Positions 42,807 through 54,500 of a stretch of 64,000 nt of DNA are shown here, one piece after another. Under the pieces are notes generated by a model. The model did no database searches, was not told the DNA's origin, and was given only the letters and a program-made list of their open reading frames with translations. A program made the position numbers and the translations under genes. The stretch spans positions 8,493,095-8,557,094 of the forward strand of contig CM044962.1 in assembly GCA_024516035.1 (NCBI GenBank). Direction: 5' to 3'. This DNA comes from Bactericera cockerelli. Its lineage: Eukaryota; Arthropoda; Insecta; Hemiptera; Triozidae. Numbering within the stretch: the stretch's first letter is position 1; every line of letters starts with the position of its first letter.

Positions 42807-45800
42807 TCACGTCTCCTTCATTCGTTTCAGCCCGCTCGTGTCAGGAATTTTCCGGAAGTACGCGATTTCGTTCAGAGCCACGCGATAGTTCGGAATCAAC
42901 ATCGGGCCTTTTCGTTGTTTTCCGTCGATGCCGTCACGCCACGCCCCGGCGGGCAGATAGAGTTCCCGCTCAAATGTTCCCGGGTTTAGGATCGGGGCCA
43001 CCAGGAGCTCTTCACCTGTGAAGAGAGAAAAAAAATCCGAGTTGCTCACTACGACTGTCTGTCCCGGTAGCTCAGTCGTAAAGACGGCACTCTGTGAATC
43101 CAGAGATACCAGAGGTCGTGGGTTCGAAACCCGGCCGGGACATGACATATGTTATCCTGCCATTTGGGATTTTTACCACATAGTACTATGTGTTGGGCTT
43201 ACTGCTGGAATTATGGGACTTTAATAGTCCTAATCGGGCAGTATAAATAAGACGTTATTATTATTTTTACGACACGTCCAGAAATATGAAGAAGAAAAAA
43301 TCTGGTGTAAACATCACACGACTTTCCTTATCATATAAGGAATGGGAACAGGACCAAAAGCCACTGGTGACTCATAGGTAACAGTTAGCTAAAAAATAAA
43401 TGTCAACTTCGTAATCAGTACCTCAAAGTCATTGGATTTGATATGTCACAACCCCAATCAACGATTAAAAAAAAGTTGATCTAATTGGAGCCGTGTTCCA
43501 AAAAGTTCAAGATATCAAAAAAATGATCTGCGTAAACCTCTATTTACTCTTATTTTTTCATTTTAATAAAAAGTTGTTCACTAACTTTTTTTGAATCCTA
43601 ATCCAATTCAAAGGAACGGCCCTTGCGGCTGTGATTTTAACCAAAAGTTTCGTGGTTCGTGTGGTATATAAGATCTACTTTCATACCAAATTTCAAGTAT
43701 AGCTCTTACCGTTCTCGAGATATCTTGTTCACGGACAGACAGACGCACGGACCAATGGCCAAAAACAACTTTTCAGGTATCCTGAGGCTATGATTCGTCC
43801 AGAAATGTGAAAAACTGGGTAGTTCAAATTTTCGACGAATAAAATACTTTCCTTATTATAGGATAAGGAAAGTAAAAATATGAAATAAGAGAGAAAAATA
43901 AAACACTTGTCATATTTGTGAATACTATCCCGTAAGACTGAGTCTGATGGGAATAACGTTGCTCGAATAATTATTCTGCCCCATTCCACGCCTGAGATTG
44001 CGAACGCATCACAGTTACCAGCGTAAGCTGCCCTCTGTGTAGAATAAGCTCCAGATTTGCATTAATCATCATAGGGTGGCGTCATCTTGAACGATGATAG
44101 CCAGACAGTGGAGTAATGACTCAGCACTTCTACCACTGTCTTTACAAGGAGGCTAATAATTGACAAGGGCCCCCAGAACCAAGCCAATGCTGGTCTACTG
44201 CCTGTTTATAGTCCCCCAGCCAGACTGCTGGTCTACTCCCTGTTTATAGTCCCCCAGCCAGACTGCTGGTCTACTCCCTGTTTATAGTCCCCCAGCCAGA
44301 CTACTGGTCTACTCCCTGTTTATAGTCCCCCAGCCAGACTACTGGTCTACTCCCTGTTTATAGTCCCCCAGCCAGACTACTGGTCTACTCCCTGTTTATA
44401 GTCCCCCAGCCAGACTACTGGTCTACTCCCTGTTTATAGTCCCCCAGCCAGACTACTGGTCTACTCCCTGTTTATAGTACCCCAGCCAGACTACTGGTCT
44501 ACTCCCTGTTTATAGTCCCCCAGCCAGACTGCTGGTCTACTCCCTGTTTATAGTCCCCCAGCCAGATTTGCATTACCTATGAGAAACTCATTCGAGACGG
44601 TGTAGCAGGCCGCATCGGACGGGTCCAACATCCAGAGCGGCCGAATGAGGGGGGCCCCTGACTTCAGGGCCTCGGCCTTGTACTTGAGGAGGAGCTCGTT
44701 GATCTGAAGAGGAAAGAAAAACATTAATAATAATAATAATCGTGATATGTGACCATGCAGTTGAATGCGACGTTAATCTCGTTAGAGTTAGAGTAGTTGT
44801 GATATCACGAACGTGATTTACACAAATATGTTAACTTAACTTTTTATTTTATTTATTACCTTAGTTTGAACAGCTGTTCAGATGCCCCCTTTACATGGGG
44901 AGGCCTCAGATATTAATCTGATTTTGTACAAGATGCCCATATACCAACTATGTAATTATGTTGTGTGTAAATTTAATTGTACAAATAAAGGCTTTTAACA
45001 TTACATTACATTACATAATCATAACCCATTTACACAGGCAATAACCCCGCCCTTTAGGTAGGACATTTCTCTTCTTTTTTTCTTGTATGTTTGTTTAATC
45101 TTTTTGTTTTTCTTTATATTTCATTGTATTCTACTGTACATATATTTTATGTTCTACCGAATAAAGCTTAAAAAAAAAAATACCTTAGTTTGACGCAGCG
45201 TGGTCAGATTCTTGGCCATCTCAAGCACCATCTTGTCCATAGTGTACTCGCTGGGCAGGTGAGAGTAGCGGATCACAGGGAGGAACGTAGCCAGCTGCAG
45301 CCACCGGATGTAGAGCTCCTTGTCAGGCAGCCAGCTCTCCTTGGTGGGATCTGCCGGCGATAAAGATTTTGGTTGGGTGGAGGAGATTGCCAAAGGTTTG
45401 GGTTGAAGAGATTGCCAAAGGTTTGGGTGGAAGAGTTCATGATTAAATCTGTCCGTTAGCAAAAATAATATGCAATCGAAAGATATTCTTTCAAAAACCG
45501 ACCTCAGTAGCTTGATCGATAAGGCGGCGGTAACCTGAAGGTCATTGGTTCAAATCCTGGTTTCAGTGTAGATTTAGTAAAGCGAATTTGAGTAGTTGTG
45601 ATATCACGAAATTGATTAACCTCTTCGCGCCCTATGTCCTCGTAAGAGGACATTTATTTTATAGTCCTAAGTGCCCAAGCTTAAATTTTATACTACCAAG
45701 TATTATAAAATTTTTGTCCTCGGGTGAGGACAGCGGTCACTTTGTACTACAAAACAAAAAATTGTGTTGGGTGCGAAGAGGTTAACACAAATATGATAAA

Positions 45801-48800
45801 TTTACCCTAAAAACTATTCTTTAAAAACTCACCTGTACTCTCCAGTGAATAGTCTCCGCCCACAGGCCCGGGCATAAGAAAAGGGTACCCGATAATTCCG
45901 TAGGTCAAAGTGGTCGGAATGATGAGTTGCAAAGATTCCCAGGTAGAGGCAGCACTGGCAGCGACACGAAAACGGGAGCCGGCGGCCGAACGATGGCCGA
46001 ACTGAGGCCGGAAATGTTGATGCTGCCGAGCAGTTGGTTCACGAATTCCGTCTTGAATTCGTCCGGATTGGAGAGGTTGCGTTTGAATTTGTAGTAGCGG
46101 GGTAGGTCGTACGCCGTGCCTGGTTAATAGAATTATAATAATATTTTTTTATAGGTTATAGTTTATTTATTTATTTTCTTTATAAAGAAACATTTATACA
46201 AAGGTACTTCTCCTTACAAAATATTTTCTATACCCAGTAGTCACCGTTGCCGAGTGAGTTAGCGCGCTAGGCATTGCACGCATGGTGACCTGGGTTCGAT
46301 CCCCAGCAGGGCAAGATTTTTTCTGCTCCGTACTTGGATGTTCGGGGTCTCGTGAGGAAAAATGAGTAGTTACTTGTATAGTAACGACCAGTGGCGGTAT
46401 TACCAGAGTAAAAGTAAATTAATGTAATAGAATTCGAAAAGTGAAGGAGGACTCTTAGTAATGCTGCGCTACCCATAAAAATTGTGAAAGGGCCATGTGC
46501 TTAACCACAAATAAAATCATACAATTATTTTCTGTACCGTCGCGTCGCGCGTCTCGTTGATAATATTAACATAATTATGTTAAGATAGCTGAACCAAAGT
46601 GGAAGAAGATTTTTCCTCTTCCAAAAGAAAAATGACTTGCTTCCAGTTTGTTCATTTTATTCCAGTTGCATCCAGTTTGGTTAGAAAGAAAAATACGGCT
46701 AAAGTTTTTAAAATATCGAAAATCAAAATTTTGTAATCGATTTCAAAATCGAAAATTCAAAGATGAAAATAGATTTCAAGATTGATCTTTTGTTTTGTTG
46801 TTGTTGGCTCAATTTTTTAAAAAATAATCTATCAACCCTTATCTTATCAATATAACAATCCTTATCAATCTTATCTAGCTTTCTTACCTCTGTTAAGTAA
46901 TAACCTTATTAATTTCCATTTTTACTGTTTACAGAGTATTAAGATTAAGAGGTAAGGTCAGAATCAAAAATACAGACATTGATAAAATTAATGTCTAGAG
47001 AATTAGTTGATTTGCGTTATTAACTAATCATAATTTGAGCACTTTGCCCAGTTAAGAGTTAAATTTCGTGATTAATTAATGTTTACTTTAGAAATGTAGT
47101 TTTGAAACATTCAGGAGCCTACTAGAAGCACCCAAGTCGAAGATAATGTTTCCTAAAGAATATGAAACCCTCATTGTCAAGTTTGAAGGAACTACTGAAG
47201 ACTACGAAGCACATCTTAGAACCAAAGCTAAGACCAAGGAAGAGTTCATGACTTGGCTCGAAGCTTTTGAAAGTCAAACTATGACAACTTGGCGAGTAAG
47301 AAACACAGTCAAAACAAAAGGATCTTGTGTACTATTCAAAGTAAGTAGGTATTATTAAATCATTACAGTTGCATCATGAAGTACTTATAGTACGATTTTT
47401 AAGAGGTCAAATTATCAATCCATTACTTTGAAAAAGTAATGGATGTTAATATTGACCATTGGCTGCATAATCAGAGTATAAAGAAATTAATGTTAAATAA
47501 TTCAAAAAGAAAGAAGGTTCTTAGTATTGCTGTGCTACCCCTACCCTCGCCAATTGTGAAGTGGCCTTGTGCTTCACAACAAAGACATCATACTTTACTT
47601 CTAACTTTACTTTCTCTACCAATCACAAATTTTTCCTCTCATTTTTGGTGTTTAATTTTTTTGTAACATTTATGTCATTGTAAGTAGGTATTCAATTACT
47701 TTTCCAGGCTACATATCGGTGCCATCACAATACTTATCCCAAAAAGGGTACTAAATCCCCTCACAAAAAACACACCCAATGTCCTGCTCTCCTGAATGTA
47801 ACTATCAAAACTTCAGATGTTCAGAGAAAAATCAGGTAAATAAAACCAAAATATTTTATTTAATTAATAAAACATTTAATAACTGTGAAGAAATATGAGG
47901 TAAAGAAAAATGAGTGAATGAAGATAGTACAAGAGGAAAATATTTATTTTAAATATCTCCCCTATCATCTTTAAGTAATAATATTATTACTTTTACAATT
48001 TACACAGACCTTATTAATTCTGTAAGTGTGGGACTAAAGAGTCCCTAATTTGCCAGAAGTTCAAAGTCACACATATTTGGAAATTAATATGGGTTTTCAT
48101 TTGCATACACATACTGGGAATCCACAAGTGAATGACATTGTAAATCTTAATAATAGCCTTAATTAAAAGAAAAAAACTTATTCAAAATCATTTTCAAATA
48201 TTTCAGATCTCAAGATAATTTACGTAAAGAATATCCCACCATAATACATATTGCCCAGAATCACAATCACCAATTGAATGCAGCAGAAGCCCTCAAACAT
48301 AGGAAAATGAATGCTGAAGTCAAACAGAAACTGATAAATCTGTTTATAAATCACCACTCACCACCGGTAGCATTGCACATTCATCAGCAAGATCTAATGG
48401 AAGAACACGGGGACAGTTATCAAAATGTTTTGACTGATTCTGCCTTGTGCCCACCACTCTCCGCTGTTTACAGGTTGTACTATAAGACATTCAAAAACCA
48501 ATGTGGGGAAGAAAATCAAAGTATAACACGGTATTTAGAAGACATTGAAGGGAAAGACAAGGAAACTTCACCCACAAACAAAAATTATCTTTCATCCTGT
48601 AAACATGAACCTGTTAGTAATGTTCTATCAAATAATGTTCTAACTGATATTGTTACACCCACTATTGTTCGATCTAACAATGTTCCAACTGACATTGTTA
48701 CACCCAACATTGTTCGATCTAACAATGTTCCAACTGACATTGTTACACCCAACATTGTTCAATCTAACAATGTTCCATTCGTTCCAACTAACATTATTAC

Positions 48801-51524
48801 ACCCAATATTGTTCAATCTAACAATGTTCCAACTGACATTGTTACACCCAACATTGTACGATCTACCAATTGTATATCTAGAATTGTTCAATCTACCAAT
48901 AGTCTACCTAGCATTGTTCCACCCACCACTATCCCATCCAACATTGTTCTACCTACTAACTCTCCTTCAAACACACTTTTATCTAATAATATTTCATCTT
49001 TTAACACTCTATCCAATAGTATTCAACCTATTCCACTTGGCAATATTTTACTTAACCATATTCCACCCAGCACAAGGGAATCTTCAAAAAACTCTGAGTA
49101 TAGAAACTTTGAATTTGAAGATGTTCTTCCAAGCAATGTGAGTACTGTGTCTTCTATAAACCTAGATTGGGACTCTTTACAGTCCAGACTTGTAAAAATT
49201 GTTGAGAAACGAAAAGCTAAGAATTCTGAGGCCGTATATCAAGCTCTGCTAGAGGGAATAACATGTCTGGAGAACTGTACGACTAGTGAGTTCATTGCCA
49301 CTCTTCATTGTATGGGTAAGAGATTTAGTACTAGAAAACAAGTGACCTCAACCATTGGGAAAATAATAAAAAATGAAGGTTCCAATGGTCAAATCAACAG
49401 TGCTCCTATTTTTGAACCTTTAGGTCATGGGTTTAATTCCCAGCCTGGGTGAATAGAAGAAAATCTTTTCAATCAGAGGATAATAATTTCTTTTATACAC
49501 AGATGAAACAAAAAAAAATCGGCGATTTTAAGACCACCAAACTGACATGTATTGGTGATTTTAATGTTTCAGGTGTTAATCTGGTAATCCAGGTAGTGCA
49601 GGAATCTGTTGGTTCAAATCTTACCCAATGCTTGAATACTTCCTCATAAAATTGAGTACATGACCACTTAATGATAGCACACGGAGGCTTAGATGGTAGA
49701 AAATGTTTTAAACATTAACCTCCTCTAGTCCTTATGTTTACCTTTCAAAGAAGGGTCTGCTACTTTTATTTTTGTTGTAAAAAGTACTATTTTTATTATT
49801 ATTATAGACTAGTTGGAGTTCCACAAGAGAAGCACCAATTATCACACCGACCTCTATTTAGATCTATTGTGACCTATTGTAAAAAGTAAGCCTCGAGGCA
49901 AATTACTTGGGTGATGAATGATAAAGGGGTCATAAACTACATATCATAATATGATTGGAGTTGAATGATAACAGCTCAGGTGATCAATTATGTAATATAT
50001 TTAGATAGAACATAATATAATTTAATGTGTCTTATTCTGAACTTGAATGACTCTAATTACATGCAGAGGACAAAGATGGGATTTGCTTATTATTTTCTAG
50101 TCATAAAAACTAAGCATAACATGAGTGTTACAGCAGTAATTATATGTTCACTATATTTTGAGTTTTAAAAAATATATACCCTGATGGAAGATATACTAAT
50201 GTTATTAGTTCTAGAATGTTTTTTTTTTATTACATATTACTTCCGATAAATTTCAATTATTAGAAATCAGAAGTATTGTGTTCGTTTTTGTAAAAATAAT
50301 AATATATTATTGTTCCGATTTCAATTTTTTTCATATTTCTGGACGTTTCATAACGTCCTGAGCAACTTTGGTTTTGTGTATGCACTTTGGTTAGAACTTT
50401 GGTTTTGCGTATCCAGTTGCATCCACTTTGGTTAGAAAGAAAAATACGGCTCTTAAGAGCCTTTGACTCTTTCTATCTGGATCTAGGTAAGATATAATTA
50501 TATCTTACCTAGATCCAGATAGAAAGAGTCAATGTTGTATTCAGCCACTAGGTTGCGCAGCTTGGTCTGTAACCAATGAACGGTCCTGTTGTTGGTCACG
50601 TCAAACATCCCTGCAACAAAGAACATAATAATAATGATAATAATAAAACACCAGGAGACTTGATCATATGATCCGCTCCTGGTGTACTACCCATTGAAGG
50701 GTAATAATTACCTCCAAGGAGAGAAAGTGGAATAATAATAATAATAATGCTTAACCACTGAGCGCATGAATAGCTCAGTGGTTAAGCACTCGCTTGCCAT
50801 GCGGAAGATCCCGTGTTCGAACCCCCGCGACGACAAAAATTTGTATTCAAAACTTGGTTACAGATGTTTGTAAGGGATACCTTCCGGTGCGCTCGTGTTG
50901 ACCCAGCACCTAATTGGGAAGTATTGTGTCACTTCTTGCCCATCAGAGGGGAGGCATACTACGGGATTGGCAGGCTACAACACAAAACAACAAGCGTCTA
51001 CAGTAGCTCCTGTTTCATGGCTACGAAATAATAAAAGGCTGTGAAACACTCATCTTTAAAATAATAATAATGCTGCTGCACCTGAGTTTCGGCCCGAGGC
51101 ATGGCCTTTTAGTTATTTTTTCCTAACCTTTCTCTACACAATGAGGTATTGCCATGCATCGTTTCGGGCCATCAATTTAGGTAATAAAAACTAGAAATCT
51201 CTGTCTGTCCCGGTAGCTCAGTGGTAATGGCGGCACTCTGTGAATCCAGATATTCCAGAGGTCGTGGGTTCGAAACCCAGCCGGGACATGACAAGTTATC
51301 CTCCCATTTGGGATTTTTACCACATAATAATACGTCTTGGGCTTATTGCTGGAATAATGGGACTTTAATAGTCCTAATCGGGCAGTATAAATAAGTCGAT
51401 ATTATTATTATTATAATTTCTAATTGACAATCAACACTTAGAAAATATTCCTGTATTTTTTAAATAAGAATAATACGAACAATTTTCTTCGTATTATTCT
51501 TATTTAAGAAATACCTAAATTGAT

Positions 51525-51563
<39 letters not shown>

Positions 51564-54500
51564 TTACGGTTTAGGCCCATTCTTACATTAAAAAACTTGA
51601 AGTTAGACATTTATGTTTAAATTTCGTATTTAAAATTAGACATTCAGAAGAATTATGCAGAAATGTTGAAAAACATACCTGCACTGAGTAAAGACTTATA
51701 CCGCGTGAGCGCTGGGATCCTCTTATCTGAGCCTCTTTCAGTTATCTGAAATTAAGAGAGTATAGAATAATTATTAAATTAGAGAAATGGTCTAATTTTA
51801 TTTCTCCCAGGTCTGGTAGGTCAAGACGTCGACGTCGGTCTACTAATCCAGAGGTCGCGGGTTCGAAACCTAGCCGAGATATGGCAATTTATCCTCTAGA
51901 ATAACTTAATTGTCATATCTCATAAGAAAATAAAATCATTTTTTTCAATTGAGGCCATTTTACAGTTCTAATTTGCAAGGGATAAGAGTAATGAAAAGAA
52001 AAAGTTCAAACCAAGTTCATTTTTATTGTTTCAATTGAGGCCCTAGGTTTTCGTTCTACAAGAAGACTCAAATTTGTGTGAAAAGCTTTTGTAAATCAAG
52101 AAATCTGCTTTGCCTGAGATCCTCCTTTACACGCCTCCTCTCTCATCCTCATCTAAAAACTAATTAGATTTAATTACAAACAAAAAATTCTCCCCGGTTT
52201 TTCTTCGTTTTCAATTGTTCAGAATTTCAATTTTTTGTTATTTCTTTCTGATAGCAGCCTCCGTGGCGTAATGGTTGTGACTACTGCCCGTAGTCCAGAG
52301 TTCCCGAGTTCAACTCCCGGCTGGGGCAGACTTTTCGAAGAAAATTCTGTCCCATCCAAACACGTGAGGCTGGCATTTCCGGCCCTACCCAGGCTGGGTG
52401 AGGTTAATGTGGGTAGCTGGTACGATTCCCAGCGAATGGAGGGTAAAACCCCCGTCCTAATCCAGGACGTCAAATCAAATAGAATCGTTGGCGTTAGGAA
52501 GGGCATCCAGCCGTAAAAAATATGCCAAAACCAATCAACCTCAACCATGAGGTTGAACAACGTCGACCCTGCTTGAGCGGGATAAGACAGAGTAAAAGAA
52601 GAAGAAGAAGAGTTATTTCTTTCTGATGGTGGGGTAGTGAGTCCCTATCGCCCCCCCTAAGTACACTAGGGAGCGAGGGTTTTCCCCCCTAACATGTGCG
52701 AATTTTATTGAACAAGTTGGATAAAGTTTTATTTACAAAATAATGACATAGAATATTTATACATACATAGATATTAAAATTAAGAAAGCAAAACTTGATC
52801 AAGGGCGGTGCTAATGCCAACGGCATTCTCTTCAATTTTTCTCACTTACCAGCATATTTTCCCGCACGGTGTGGGCAAAGTTCACGGACTCGGTCTCGAT
52901 GAAGGGCTGCACGGACAAGGTGATACGGAACCCGCGTCGGTGGATGATGTTGATGGTTTCCTTCATGGTGGCGAAGCGGGCGGGGTCGAAAGTGAGGTCC
53001 CCGGCGTGAGGCTGCCAGTGCTCGTTGAGCAGGACATGGCCTGCGGGAGCGAAAGGGGTCTTTCTAATTTGTAATTTTGTAAATATTCGGCATCTTTATT
53101 TATTAAATAATACATGTACAGCATACAAGTAGACACATATAAATATAGACAGTATATGGGTTCCAAGTTCTAACTTATGATAAATAATATACAATAAAGA
53201 ATTGAAGAAATATGAAAATTAGGACCTATTTATTACTATGTGCCTATAATGTAGCCAATAATAGAATTGCCTTCTACTGACACCAAGAGATTAGAATCTC
53301 TTGTTTTGTGAGTAAGGGTTGTGTTATCAGTCTAGAAATGTGTAAAAGAATAATAATAATATCGCCTTATTTAAACTGCCCGATTAGGACTATTGAAGTC
53401 CCATTATTCCAGCAGTAAGACCAAGACATATTATTATGTGGTGAAAATCCCAAATGGGAGGATAACTTGTCATGTCCCGGCTGGGTTTCGAACCCACGAC
53501 CTCTGGAATCTTTGGATTCACAGAGTGACGCCTTTACCACTGAGCTACCGGGAGAGACAGAATAAGTGAACGCGCGATTAGCTCAGTGGTAAGATACTAG
53601 CTTGTCTTGCGGAAGGTCCTGGGCACTGGGCAAATCGTCCAGTGCCGAAAAAAAATGTATTCAAAATTTGGTTGCTGTCTGTTAGTTGTTTGTAAGGGAT
53701 ACCTTCCGGTGAGCTCGCGTTGACCCAGCACCTAAATGGGAAGTATTGTGTCACTTCTCGCCCATCAGAGGGGAGGCATACTACGGGATAGCCAAGCTAT
53801 AACACAGACCACAACCTTTGACCACAAGACATTTGCCCGCTATGCAGGAACACAACACATGATGTGCCTCACCTCTTTGAATGTCCGGCAAATCCAACAA
53901 GTCTGGACCCGTGCCTTATGGACAAACCCCAGAGCATCAGCGACTTTCCTTGACATAGAAACTGACCGAATGAAGTTGAATAGCGTTAACAAGAACAACA
54001 AGAGACCACAACAGTCTACAGTAGATGCTGTATTGTGTAGACGCTTGTGTTAATAGCTGCTGACGATCGATTTAGAATCACTGACTAATCATCTCAGCTC
54101 CGAAACGACAGAGCCAAGACTTCAAATTTGGCACATGGTTTCCTTTGGGATTTAGATACCAAGAAAGTATTTTTAAAAATTCTAAATAGGACCCAGTCAC
54201 CGACAACGTGCCGTGTTTTAGCTTGTCACTATGTATAAATGATAATCCAGTGTTCGAACATTTTACTTAAACCCAACAATATCATCTTTTTTTTTCTTCT
54301 TTTTTTTATGTTTATTTTTAGAGGATACAATCAGAGTCATTGTTTTTAATAAACGTGATCATGCTTCATTTATTAATTTCGAATGAATTCTTAGAAGCTT
54401 TTATCATTAGCTTCCGAAAAGAACCTTTGTAAAAATCCAATATTGTTAATAAATTTAAAAAAAAACTCAATTATTACGTCGACAAAGTGCCGTGTAAATA

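Noticed and set aside
43060..43145. tRNA gene in the SINE A head
   Set aside because: Seven copies share the head plus an identical body and (ATT)n tail, as expected of a SINE family.
44180..44567. CRISPR-like array (38-bp units)
   Set aside because: Units are head-to-tail without unique spacers, in a eukaryotic intron; a minisatellite.
48640..49141. Alternative ORFs in the 45-bp repeat of the nested gene
   Set aside because: The repeat lacks stops in several frames; only the frame spliced to the zinc-finger exons carries conserved sequence on both sides.
53736..54053. 105-codon ORF as a gene
   Set aside because: It starts within SINE C sequence and ends in it; only the central 197-bp insert is unexplained, so it is listed as an insertion instead.
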